This document shows, piece after piece, positions 36,418-47,614 of a DNA stretch of 52,105 bases (position 1 is its first letter; each line of letters opens with the position of its first letter). The notes beneath the pieces were generated by a model. The model was given only the letters and a program-made list of their open reading frames with translations. It made no database searches and had not been told where the DNA came from. Origin of the DNA: Xylaria sp. FL1777 (lineage: Eukaryota > Ascomycota > Sordariomycetes > Xylariales > Xylariaceae); assembly GCA_022578965.1 (NCBI GenBank), contig MU400764.1, positions 1 through 52,105 on the forward strand, given 5' to 3'. Made by a program: the position numbers and the translations under genes.

Positions 36418-37794
36418 CTATAAACAAAACATTTTTATGTTAAAAAAAGCCTATTAAATACTTTTATTTATGCTTATTAGCAATAGTTAATATAGTTTTA
36501 CGTATATTTTTCTTAAAAGAAATAAAAGCAGCTTTTTAAGCTATATATTTATAGTTTAAAACTTATACTTTAAATATAGTTAAACAAGCATACTATTAGC
36601 ATTAAAAATAGTTTTAATTTTATTAAAAAACTTTATAAAATTAATTTAAATAAAACTACTTATAGCGTTTATATAAAAAAGCTTAATAGCTTAACAAGCT
36701 AAAAATTTGCGCTTTACTATTAAATGCTTATATTTAGCATAATATTTTTGTATTACTAATTATTAGCTAAACTTTATATAAAATAAAAATAAAACTATTT
36801 ATTTTTATGTTGCTAATTTTGCTAATTAATTAAAACTAAGCTTTATAAGTTAACAAAAAACGTAAAAATGCTTTTAAAAAGTAAAACTACATAGCTGCAA
36901 AATTAACATAATAATTGTTTGAAGTCTTTTAAATAATAGCATAATTTTTATTTATAACAATTTTCTTATAGTTGTTTTTTTAAAAAACAAAAAAATAAAT
37001 AAACTAGTTTAATAATTTTTAAATATATATTACATTAAAATATAATATAATAAATAGCTAACTTATTAATAAAACTAATTTAAAATAAATATAAATTAAT
37101 TTATAAGCTTATATAAAGTATAGCTATTTATATAGCTTATATAAGCTATTATTTTTAAGTTTTTAAATTTGCAAACTATATTTAAAAGCAAGCTATTTTT
37201 TAGTTAAAATGCTTTTTTAAAACGCTTAAAACAAAGCTAACATATTAATAAACCATTTAAAACTATTGCTTTTTTAATAGTTTTATACTTTTTGTTTTTA
37301 GCTTTAATAGTTTGCTTGCAAAGTTTATAAACAAAAGTTACTATAAAAACAAGCTAACGCTTAACTAGCATAAAAACTTTAATATTTACATTAAAATTAA
37401 ACTTATTTTTTATGTTGTTTATATTAAAACTGCATAAAATAACATTTAAATCTTTATTTAAATTTATAAAATCTAAATTATTTTTATTTTTATTTTTATT
37501 TTTTTTTTTTTAACTTATAAAAAGCCTAATAATGTTTATATTTTTATTAAAATTAAAGCTATTTTAAAAAAAAAGCAAACCGCTAAAACTTTTATTTTTA
37601 TTATTAAAGTTATTAAACTTTTAGCAAAAAAGTTCGTTAAAGTTTTGTTTTATAATAAAATTAAACTTATTTCTAAATAAATTTAAGCGTAAAATAAGTT
37701 ATAATAATTTTCTGCGTTTATATTTATAACTATAGCTTTAATTATAACTGCATTTATATGTACTACTTTTAACTACTGCAAATTTAAGCAGCAT
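36418..37794 (-). pseudogene. Antisense reading of E1 (E1c copy), about 458 codons, unknown
   Basis: This lies between the chromodomain and the 3' LTR, on the strand opposite to pol. From an ATG at 37794 (MLLKFAVVKSS) to a TAG at 36418-36420 the distance is 1377 bases, exactly 459 codons; internal stops are TAA/TAG where Gln or Trp would be expected before decay. N-terminal part basic (YKYKRRK), middle strongly Asn/Lys-alternating, which reverses to an Asp/Glu-rich tract. E1b has the same reading at 9518-10887. I do not recognise a domain. It could be an antisense accessory gene, a captured host gene, or a chance reading. Confidence 0.5.
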
Positions 37795-38193
37795 AATTAT
37801 AATACAAATAATAATTAAAAAAAAAGCAAAAAAAATATGAAATAAATATAAGAATAGCAGTAATAAAATGTATAGCTAAAACTAATTGTTTAATAGCAGC
37901 TAAAAAAAAAAAAAGAAAAAGAAAAAAAAAAAAAACATATAGCAATAAAAGTATAAACGCAAAACCTGCTATAAATATAGCATAAAACAAACGTAACTTA
38001 ATATATAAATATAAACATAAATATATAAATACCTTAATTATTATACTATATAAGCATTTTATTTAATATATTATATTTATGCTTAATTACTTTATATTAC
38101 TTTACTTTATTACTTATACTTAAAATTAATTACTTTAATTAATTTTACTTATATATAAGTTAAAAACAACCTAATTAAAAAAAAGAAAATAAT
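37795..38193. other. E1c region between antisense reading and 3' LTR
   Basis: Homologous to 9118-9517. It carries a long A run near 37900-37935. No polypurine tract can be assigned with confidence. Confidence 0.55.
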
Positions 38194-38386
38194 TATTATA
38201 ACTAAGCTACTTAAGTACTTTAGCACATATTACAAGTTATATATATATATAAAATATCTTTTTTATACTTATTTTATAAAAGTTTGCTTTTTTTTTTAAG
38301 CTTTAGTTTTATTAAATACTTACTATAAAACTAGAAATATATTAACTATTATACTTAACCTTTAATGCTTTATACTTTTTGTAACA
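38194..38386 (+). repeat. E1c 3' LTR (193 bp)
   Basis: It starts tattataactaag (TG decayed to TA) and ends ttttgtaaca, directly joined to position 10 of the E4 3' LTR. Confidence 0.9.
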
Positions 38387-38894
38387 ATAAGCTAACTAAG
38401 CTAATTAAAAAGCCATATATAAAAAAAGCATACGCAAAAAAAGTTTTATTTGCTAAAAAAATATATATTTAAACTACTATAAAGGTTTAATGCATAAATT
38501 TAATAAACTTAAGCGTTAAGTTTATTAAGCTTTAAATTTAACAAACTTAAGCATTAAGTTTATTAAGCTTTAAACTTAAAACAATATAGCATTAAGTTTA
38601 TTAAAAAAAGCAACATTTATAAATTACTATTACTGTTTTTTTTATTTATATAATTATGCACTTTTTATATTTAGTTACTTATTTAGTTTTAGTTTTTTAG
38701 CTATTAACTTTTTTATAGCTACTAAGCATTAAAATACTTATTACTTTTAATTTTTTAAGACCTTTATTAATGCATAGTAATAAAAATACCTTAAAAACCT
38801 CCTTAACGAACTATTGCTAAAGATCTTATTATTACTTATAAATTAAAACCCTAAAAGCAAACCTATTATATTAATGTATAACAAGTTTATTATA
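38387..38894 (+). repeat. E4 3' LTR (508 bp remaining)
   Basis: It matches E4 5' LTR positions 10-517, ending gtttattata before the attaa duplication at 38895-38899. It is more AT-rich than the 5' copy. Confidence 0.88.
38509..38606 (+). repeat. 38-bp tandem repeat in E4 3' LTR
   Basis: Units start at 38509 and 38547, with a partial third at about 38587. Same array as 13983-14080. Confidence 0.75.
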
Positions 38895-38899
38895 ATTAA
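38895..38899 (+). repeat. E4 right target duplication (attaa)
   Basis: Matches 13847-13851; E1b integrase sequence resumes here (attaaaacgttttta). Confidence 0.85.
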
Positions 38900-39263
38900 A
38901 ACGTTTTTATATAGCTAAGATTTTTTTTAATGTAAAGTTGTTTTTAATAAACAAACGGAATTTTAGCATATAACTATATAAAGCTTTAAAAAATAATTGT
39001 TTAGTTATAGAATTAATAGCAAAATTTATAGCAAAAAAAGCTTAAAATAAAAATTAAAACTAATTAGTTTGTTTATTATTTATAAAGCACTTAAAATAGC
39101 TTTTAATTATTTAGTTTATTTGTTTTGTTTGTTTATTAGTTTTAAAGTAAAATGCTACTAAAAGCTTTTGTTTAACTTTTAAGTAATAATATAAATTAAA
39201 CCAGAATTAACTAGTAAAAACAAAGCTTTTATTAAAAATAATGCTTTTTAAGCTATTATAAAT
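38900..39263 (-). pseudogene. E1b integrase fragment between E4 and E5
   Basis: This matches E1c 35355-35715 in reverse complement, the second half of the integrase core. It is bounded by E4 on the left and by the Mutator-like E5 on the right. Confidence 0.75.
39256..39263 (+). repeat. E5 left target duplication (ttataaat)
   Basis: Repeated at 42831-42838. The uninterrupted E1c site reads ctataaat in the same orientation, a single C-to-T difference. Confidence 0.8.
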
Positions 39264-39336
39264 AGCAATTGCTACACTAGTATAAAGAATTACTACACTA
39301 GTATAACTTTATATAAGCATGACTTTTTCTGGCAAT
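39264..39336 (+). repeat. E5 left terminal inverted repeat
   Basis: It contains two tandem words (aattgctacactagtataa and aattactacactagtataa) before ctttatataagcatgac. Its inverse is at 42760-42830. Confidence 0.8.
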
Positions 39337-40639
39337 TTTATTAACTAAAATTAAGGCTTACTAAAAGTAACTTCTAGCTTTATTTACTTTACTATATTTA
39401 CTCTTTTAATTAATTAAGTTAACATATTTCCATTTTATGTAAAGATTACTTTTTTTTACTTTTTTAGTGCATTATATAGCATTTAAAATAAAACTTTATT
39501 AAACAGTAAAACCTTTTAATAGCGCAATTAATTTAAGCATATATTAAAGAATTAAATATAAAGTAAATATATTACTGCAATATTTATAGTTATTTTAATT
39601 TTTATTAACTTTTTTGCTTTTAAATATTAAGCTATAACTATTGTTTTTTAAACTTATTATTTATTAACCTTTTAGTACTTAATGTAATAGTTTAATTATG
39701 CGTTTAGCATTAAAAAAACAAAGCGCTTTTACTTGTTTTAGCACTGTTATTTTGTGCAAAAATTTGCTTTATTTTAGCTAAAAATAATTTATTCCAACTT
39801 TTTTATAGCTAATCTTGCTTTTACTTCGTAAGCTAGCTTGCTATAAATGCGTTAGCTTTAATTACAAAATATAATAGTATGTTTTGCGCTATGTTTTTTA
39901 GCTAACCGTAAAATAAATTAGCAACCTTTAAGTTATAAATATATTAGTATAAATCTTTAACTAAAGATTTGCGTAGTTGCTAATAAAAGTAAACATTTAG
40001 CTTAATAAACAAAATAAAAAAGCTTAATTTTAAGTAAACTTTATAGTAATAAACAATTTTAAGCTTAATAAAAACTATATAATTATTTATATAATATTTT
40101 ATATTAATTAAAAATAAGTTTTATTTGCTTAGCATAAATATTTAAGCAATATTATATTACTTATTAAATAATGCTAAACTTTTTAATAATATAACTATTT
40201 AAAGCTTGCTTAAATAATCTTTTATAGCTAATAAATAAATATACTATAATAAAACTTTATTTTAAGCATAAGCTTAAGTAAAATTATGCTTTTAGTTAGT
40301 TATTATTTTTTGCATTGCTTTTATAAAATAATATAAATTGCTTATATTATTTAAAAAATAACTTTTTATATTATTATTGCTTGCTTTTGTTTTAAAAATA
40401 ACTTAAATATTAAAGTTATAATATTAGCAAATATAGCAATATGCTTATTAAAATTTTAAAAGCATTTATATTTTATAAAAATATTATAATATTAAGCGCT
40501 AATTATTAAACTTTTAATAAAGCTTAGCTTATGCTTGTTTATATTTTACTTTAGTTTTAATAAATAATACTTTTTTTTATATTATTAAAATACTTTAGTA
40601 GTTATAAAAAACCTTGTTATTATTAAAGCACTTAGTATT

Positions 40640-41360
40640 AAATAGCTATTTATTAATAAAATTTAGCTTAATTTAGCTTTAGGTAAAAAAGTTTATATTT
40701 TTGCTATTATTGCTAAAAAAACTACTGCTTTTATTATAGCTGCTTACTTATTTTTATTTAGCTTTTAACAAAACATTTAAATTAATATAATAAATATAAA
40801 GTTATTACTATGCTAAAAAAAACTAATTGTTTAATATTGCTTTTATTAACTTATTATAATTAATAATAATAACTTTAAGCTTTTATATAAATGTTTTATT
40901 TAAAATTTAACAAATATTTTTAATAAAAAACTAGAAACTTTTTTGCTTTTTATTATTAATTAAGCTAAACGCTGCATTAAAAACTATGCTTAAGCATATT
41001 TAGCTAATTGCTTAAAATAAAGAAAGCTTAAAGCAATTTATATTATATGTGTTATTAAAACTAATAACTTCGAAAAATTGCTTTTACATTTTTATATAAT
41101 ATAAAAATGTTTATATAAAGCTAATTAAGCAATTAAGTTTTTTGTTATTTTATTTTATAACATATAAGATTTTCTGTTTGTTAAAAAGCTTAATAAAAAC
41201 TGCAGTTAAATTATAGCTATTTAGCTTTGTTTAGTTAATATAGTTTTAAGCATTATATATGTTTTCTTAAGTAAAAACAGACTTATTATATTGCTTTTTA
41301 ATTATACTTTAAACATTTTACGCTTAAATTTTTATATAATAACTTGCTGCTTTAATTGTT
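40640..41360 (-). pseudogene. E5 MULE transposase (catalytic region)
   Basis: A minus-strand reading with Gln/Trp-type stops. NNTYNINCFKLSLF near 41015-41056 matches the first catalytic block of fungal MULE transposases (D-N-T-Y-x-T-N-R-F-x-L-P-L), with the Asp turned to Asn. About 80 codons further, LYIYYINLNVLLK near 40762-40803 matches the (L/I)CI(Y/F)H(I/L)N block. Between them the spacing fits the family. Upstream (41060-41340) a reading with KKQYNKSVFT-stop-ENIYNA looks like the DNA-binding region. The full gene probably spans about 40300-42300; I cannot place its start. Confidence 0.75.
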
Positions 41361-42759
41361 TTTTTTATTAGCTTAATAAGCTTTTAATACAAAAAATATA
41401 TAAACAAATTAAAACTTAAGCTATAATTATATTTATAATGCTTTATATTACTAAAAAAACGTAATAACTATATGCTTTTTTTTTAAGCTTTTATAATTAT
41501 AAACTATTTATAACCTAATTTTTGTGATTTTTGTTTGCAAATTTTATTACTTTAAGGTTTCTTAAGCTTGCTATATTTATTATATTAAATAAAAAAGCGT
41601 ATTTTCTGTTTTTTGTATAAATAGCTATTTTTTTTAATTAAACTAAAGCTATTAAATTTAACAAAGTTATTAATATGCTAAAACAATAAATTATTGCTAA
41701 AAAATAGTTTGTTTAATATAAGTAAATTTAAAATAAATTTTAGTAAAAAGAATAATTTTAGTAAGCTTAGCAGTAAGGTGTTTTAAAAAAAGCAAAGTAC
41801 TTAAATTAAAAACAGTTGTTAAAACAAAAGCATTAGCTAATTTTAAAAAAAAATATGCCTGCAAAATAACCTTTTAAATAAACAAAATAACGTTAACTAA
41901 AATAAACTTAATATTAACTATATATTATTAAGAAATAAATATAGAAATAATAATTCATATTTATTTAAATAAAGCAATAAAAAGCTAAATTGCTTATGCT
42001 ATTTTTATACTTGTTTATATAACTAAAGCAGTTAAGTAATAAGCTAATAATTTTAACTAATTATGCTATAAATAACACTAAAAGCAGTTTTAAATTTAGC
42101 TTGGCTAATAATTAAAAAGCTTAAGCTTAAAAAGAATTAAAATAGTTAAGCTGCTTTAAAAAAGGAATTAAAATTAGCCTTTAGCTTAAAAATTAGCGTT
42201 TATACAAGCTAAAAAAAGCTAGTATTATTAGCGTTAGTTTAATTTAAATAAATTGCGTTATTACTTTATATTTTTTATAATAACTTGCAAAAGCTTTATA
42301 TTTTATAAAAGCAAAGAATAATTAAAAAGGTTTAAAAATAAGCAGCAAAAATATTTTTAAAAGCATTAATATTACTAACGCTATAAAAAGCAAACATACT
42401 AAAACAGCTATTACTAATAAAAGCAAACAAGCTTAAAAAAAGATTATTATTGCTAAAAAAATATAAGTAGTATAACTAAGCAAAAAGGTTAAAAATTATA
42501 TTTTAGCTAAAGCAGCTTAATAACTTTATAACGCAGTTAGTTCACTAGCGTTTTTAACAATAATAAAAATTATTAAAAATAAAAGCGCAAGCGTAGCTTT
42601 ATTTAAATCGTAAAGCTATAATAACATATAATAAAACATTAAACATTAAAGTTTCTTAAATAGTGTAGCAAATATAATACAATAGTATAATAGCTATATA
42701 AAATAGCATAAAAAAGCAATACTTAGGTTTACTAACAATTTTTTTTTAGGCTAATAAAA

Positions 42760-42830
42760 AGCCAAAAAAAGTTATGCTTATATAAGGTTATGCTAGTGTA
42801 GCAATTCTTTATGCTAGTATAACAATTGCT
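42760..42830 (-). repeat. E5 right terminal inverted repeat
   Basis: In reverse it reads agcaattgttatactagcataaag, then aattgctacactagcataacc, then ttatataagcataac, matching the left end with transitions only in the parts compared. Confidence 0.8.
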
Positions 42831-42838
42831 TTATAAAT
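42831..42838 (+). repeat. E5 right target duplication (ttataaat)
   Basis: Matches 39256-39263. Confidence 0.8.
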
Positions 42839-44930
42839 ATATTTAATTTTATAGTAAAATAAAACTGCTAGCTTAATTAAAGTTATAGTAATATTAACTA
42901 AAAATAAGTATATAAGCTTAATAAATCTATTTATAATAACAAAAATAGCATTAATTAGTTTTTTTTTATAAAAGGTTTTTAGCAAACTTATAATAAAGTT
43001 TATAAATAACTTTTATATAAATTTATTAAGTATTAATAAAGCATTAAGTTTATTGTATTTTTAATAATGTTTTGCTTTAGTTTTAAAGCAAATTGCATAA
43101 CTTTATATATACTTTTTAATATTTAGTTTTATATTACTTTAGTAAAACTTTTGTTATAATAGTTCTAAAGTATAGCTTTAATTAAAATGTTTAGCTAAAA
43201 GATTATTATAATATAGCTTAATAAATTAAAAATATATAGCTTTTTTAAAAAAAATATAAATTTTATTTTTATAGCAAACTAAAGATTTTTTTATTAATTA
43301 TTAAAAATTTATAGGCTTTTTTGCTTTTAATTGTTTTATAATTATATAGCATTTAAGGTTTTTTTTTTAAACTTTTTAAATAAAGTTTTTTAGCTTTTTA
43401 AAAGCTTTTAGATTTTTTAATTTTTTTAAGCCTGCAGTTATTTATGCATACAAACATATAACTGCTTAAATAAAAAAAGCTTTTTTAATAAGTATAGCTT
43501 TAAAATATAAAGCTTTAGCTTAAGTACTAAAATATAAATTAAAAACTTTAACTTGCTATATTATTGCAACTTTTCTTTTTAATGTTAAAAAAATATTAAT
43601 ATTATTAAGCAAAATAATTATATAATTAAAATAGCACAAACAAAAATTAGCTTTGTTTTTTTTGCTTGTTTAATATTTAATAATAAAATTAAAAAAAGCT
43701 AATAATAAATATTAATAAGCTTGCTTTTTATTAAGCTTTAGCGTTTTTATAAACGCTTAAAAGTTAATATAATTAGTTAATACTTTAATTAATAAATTGT
43801 TTTTTTATAAATAATGCTATTAATGCTTAAAGCAATTTATTATTATAAGCATTTTTTAGTTAAGTATACTATATTATATTTTTTTTTTAAATAGTTTTTA
43901 AAAATAAAACGTAACTAGTTTAAAAATGCCTTAATTATTTTACTAAAATAGATTTTTTATAAAAGCTACTTTAAAAAAATTAGTTTTTAGTAATATTTAT
44001 TTCTTAAGGTTAAAATATATAAAAAAAATAGCTTACTTAAATATATTTTAAAAGTTTTTAAAAGCTTTTTTTTTAAAACTATTTAAAAAGATTTAACTTT
44101 TTTTTGTTTTTATTACGTTTTTTTTTAAATACTTAAATAAAAACGCAGTAATATAAAAATACCTATTTATAAAATAGCAGTAAAAATTATAAAACCTTAA
44201 AAATTATTATAATGCTTAATAAATATTTAATATAAGCTATTATTAAATAATGTTTATATATAAAAAGTTTATTTTAATTTTTTAGCTAAAAATAATATAA
44301 CTTAAAAATTTAATTTTTTTTTAATAAAATTAGCACTTAAATAGCTTAGCATATAGTTTTGCCTTTTGTAGCTTTTTAATAATGTTTTAAATATATTTTA
44401 TATAAGAATTTTTATTTAAAAAAAAAATAAGCATATTATTAAAATATATAATACAAAATATATTTATTATATTATTAAGTGCTTTTTATATATAACTTTA
44501 AAAAGTAATAAAAGCATTTAATAAACTTATAAGCATAATTAAAAATTTATAATAACTATAATATATATAAAACGCTATTTTTTACTTATTTTTTTTTTAA
44601 ATGTATAAATAATAATAAGCATTTTTAAAGTTAATTTTACTAAAGATTTTAGCTTTTAAAATTTTATTAAGCAGCTTTAAAATAAGTAATAAAATATATT
44701 AATTTTTATATATAACTTAATTAAGTTTTTTATAGTTTATATATAAGCATAAGCTTTTATTTTTTTTAAGTATAAAAAGAATTAAAGCGCTAATAAAACT
44801 AGTAAACTTTTTAATTTTTTTTGCTTTTAATATTTTATTAAGCTATTTTTATAGTTTTTTTAGCTTATTTTAAGCTAATAAATATATAAAAAAATAAAGT
44901 ATAACTATATTTTTTTTTAGCTTAATAGCA
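42839..44930 (-). pseudogene. E1b RT, RNase H and first half of integrase
   Basis: This matches E1c 33260-35350 in reverse complement over its length. The RT active-site segment lies near 44405-44445, where the YLDD codons read taataa- and aataat-type products. E5 interrupts it at 42838. No frame is open. Confidence 0.8.
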
Positions 44931-47421
44931 AAATTTCTTTGCTTTAATTATAGCAATATGTTTATTTTGCTAATATTAAAAAACTTAAATAAATTATAAA
45001 ACTTTTTTAGAATTACTATAAAATTAAAGTAATTAAAGCTTTTTTTTTAATTTTTTAAGCTATATAAGTTTAAATAATTAAATAATAGTATAGCAGCAAG
45101 CTTAATTTTAATAAGCTTTTGCAAACTTAATTAAACTAAATACTTTTATTTAAAAGCAGCGCAATTTATAAAACCATTAATTAGTGCTTAAATTTAATAT
45201 AATTCTTTTATTTTTTAAAGTAGTTTAAAATAATAAAAAAAAGCTGCTTTTAAAACAATAATTATAGTTAATAACTATATATGCATGCTTAATTTTATAA
45301 ATAATACTATAATTATTAATTAATTTGCAAATAACTTAATAAGTTTTATAAGTAAAAAATTTACTTTTAATAGTATGTTATAATATAAATATATAAAAAA
45401 GTACTTATTATAATTTATAATAAAAAGCAAAAATAAAACTAATATAATTATATTTAGCACATAAATTAAAATTAACATAAGTTTTAATAAGTAGTTTTAT
45501 AAAACTAATAAAATAAATAGTATAAAAAGTATAAAAACAGCATAAAATAAGTATATAAAATAGTAACTTTAGCTTAAAACTTATAGCTAATATAATTAAT
45601 ACTAAGCTTATTACTTATTTTTTAAGTTATAATACTATAGCTTTTATAAAAAAAGTATATAAAACTTTAATTGCTATTTTTAGTTTTTTTTATTTATGTT
45701 TTAGTTTTTATTTATTTAAATTTTTTAAATAGTTTATTTTTAAGTAATATTACTATTATAGCTAATATAGCTATTAAATCTATTATTTTTATTATTGCTA
45801 TTATTATTATTACCTTTAAGCTAAAAGCAATTAAAAGCAATATAGCTAAATTATTTATAGCTATAATAAATAAAGTTTTTATAAAAGTTTAAATTTAAAC
45901 TATTTTTATTATTATTTTAAAGTTAATTTAAAAAAGTTCTAAAAATATAATAGTTCTTTAAAGTATAAGTGTTATTATTATTACTTTAGTTGTTTATATA
46001 TTTTTAGTTTTAATATTAGTTATAACCTTTAGTATTATTGCTTTTATAATATTAATTTTAGCTTTTATAATTATTATTACTTTTATAAAATCTTAAGTTA
46101 TTATTATTATAGCTATTATTATAATTATTGCTTTTATAATAATAGTTTTAGTTATTAAAACTAGTATTATTGTTTTTATAGCTAGTATTAATATATTAAT
46201 TACTAGTTTAGTTTTGCTTAATATTTAAGGTTAATTTATTAATAGTTTAAATAATATTTAACTTTAGTTTTTTTTTATTATAGTTTAAGCGTTGTTTTTT
46301 AGTTATTAGTTTTTAGCGTTATTATATAGCATTAATTATATTAGTTTAAATAATTAATAAAAAGTTATAATAGTTCATTAATTTTTGCTAAAATAATATG
46401 CTTAATTTTTAATAATATAACAAGGCTTTTTTGCTTTTATTTTAGCAACTATTTTAAAGTTTAATGCTAGCAAAATATTAATTAAACAGTTTTAAGTTTT
46501 AATTAGCTTATTAACTTGCTTGTTTTAGTTATATGCTTATGTTAACTTATAAAAAAGCAAACTACTTAAGCAAAGTTTTAGTTTAATTTAAAAATACTTT
46601 TTAGTTAGTTTTAAATTGTTTTTTTTTTAAAGTTAATAATTTTTGCAATATTAATTAATAAGTATTTTTATAGTTTTAATTTATATTATTATACATATAT
46701 AAAATCTTGTTTTTATTGCAGTAAAATTTTTGATTAGCTTTTTTAAAAATAGTTTAAAGTTTTTTTACTTACTTTAGCTAGCATTAATAAATAAATTTTA
46801 TACTAAAAAAGTTATAATTAAACTTTAATAATTAGCTAAAATTAATATTTTTAAATAAGTAGCGTTAATAGTAATATAAGCAATTTTAACGTAATTAATA
46901 TTTAAGTTTTTTTTAATTATGCTTTTTATTAAAGCTAAAAAATAAAAAGTTATTATTATTATTAAAATCTTTATGTTTTTGTTTTTAACTTAAGTTATAA
47001 AATCGTTTTTTAAGGTTTAAAAAGTTTTTTTGTTTTTTTAAAAATATTATTTTTTAGTTTTTTTGTTTACTTAATTATAAAGTAAAAATAATATAAGCTG
47101 TTTTTAATTTTAAAGCAACTTGTTTGCTTTTATTTTTTTGCTGCATAACTTATTGCTTTAGTTTTCTAATTTTAGCTAAAAGCTATGCGATTTATATTTA
47201 TAATAATTAAGTATTAGCACTTAAAGCACTAAGTAATTATTGTTTGCTTAAGCTTAGTTCTAAAAATAATTTGTGTTAAGTTTATTCTTAGTTTATTATT
47301 AAAGTTTGTTTTAAAAAAAAGCTATTAAAAATAGCACTAGTTCATATAATTAATTAATATTTAGCTATTTTATAATATAACAAAATATTATAAATAACCT
47401 TATTTTAAAAAGCTTTAAAAT
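44931..47421 (-). pseudogene. E1b gag region (decayed)
   Basis: This matches E1a about 75-2558 nearly base for base apart from transitions. It includes the low-complexity Thr/Ala-type tract (about 45930-46210) and the antisense 73-codon frame at 45671-45892. Confidence 0.6.
45671..45892 (+). other. Short open frame antisense to E1b gag region
   Basis: The third occurrence of the 73-codon MLFLVFFIYVLVFIYL...FIKV frame; see 812-1033. Confidence 0.3.
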
Positions 47422-47614
47422 TATTATAAAAAGTATAAAGTATTAAAGGTTAAGTATAATAGTTAATATATCTTTAGTTTTATAGTAAATATTTAATAAA
47501 ACTAAAGCTTAAAAAAAAAAAAAAACTCCTATGAAATAAGTATAAAAAGAATATCTTATATATATATATAACTTATAACATGTGCTAAAATACTTAAGTA
47601 GCTTAGTTATAACA
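47422..47614 (-). repeat. E1b 5' LTR (193 bp)
   Basis: In plus-strand terms it starts tattataaaaag and ends gttataaca; the flank ctttt is the right target duplication of E1b. Confidence 0.9.

Larger units (their letters stand above)
22813..38386 (+). mobile_element. E1c: full-length chromovirus E1, split by E2
   Basis: A complete E1 copy on the plus strand, 5' LTR 22813-23005 and 3' LTR 38194-38386, about 7.8 kb without E2. It inserted about nine bases inside the 3' LTR of E4. The right flank ataag matches E4 LTR positions 10-14 (atggg) after G-to-A change; the left flank aatag does not match cleanly, so the left junction may carry a small indel. It contains the gag region, RT, RNase H, integrase, chromodomain, and a long reading antisense to pol before the 3' LTR. 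Confidence 0.88.
13852..38894 (+). mobile_element. E4: chromovirus with 517-bp LTRs, split by E3 and E1c
   Basis: A full Ty3/gypsy chromovirus on the plus strand. Its own DNA is 13852-17705, 19916-22812 and 38387-38894, about 7.26 kb. It shows gag, protease, RT, RNase H, integrase and chromodomain in the usual order. E3 copy 2 inserted in the RT region, and E1c inserted at the start of the 3' LTR. The 5-bp duplication attaa flanks it inside E1b. Every catalytic Asp that I could place has become Asn and most Trp codons are stops, so it is dead. Confidence 0.88.
39264..42830 (-). mobile_element. E5: Mutator-like (MULE) DNA transposon
   Basis: A 3567-bp insertion in E1b with terminal inverted repeats of about 70 bp: the left end starts agcaattgctacactag and the right end, reversed, starts agcaattgttatactag. 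Both ends then carry a second copy of the aattactacactagtataa word and continue into ctttatataagcat and actttttctggc. The 8-bp target duplication and the transposase motifs on the minus strand support a Mutator-like element of the kind found in filamentous fungi. Decayed and inactive. Confidence 0.85.
8925..47614 (-). mobile_element. E1b: full-length chromovirus E1, split by E3, E4 and E5
   Basis: A complete Ty3/gypsy-type element on the minus strand, with its 5' LTR at 47422-47614 and its 3' LTR at 8925-9117. Its own DNA is 8925-10907, 13117-13851, 38900-39263 and 42839-47614, about 7.86 kb in total against 7.81 kb for E1c. The flanks are ttttt (8920-8924) and ctttt (47615-47619), a 5-bp target duplication differing by one C-to-T change. 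The gaps are filled by E3 copy 1, by E4 with everything nested in it, and by the Mutator-like E5. The order of domains (gag region, RT, integrase, chromodomain) follows E1c. Confidence 0.85.

Noticed and set aside
37784..37990. 68-codon hydrophobic frame near the E1c 3' LTR
   Set aside because: Mostly Phe/Leu from a long T/A run; the frame is not kept in E1b and overlaps the start of the antisense reading.
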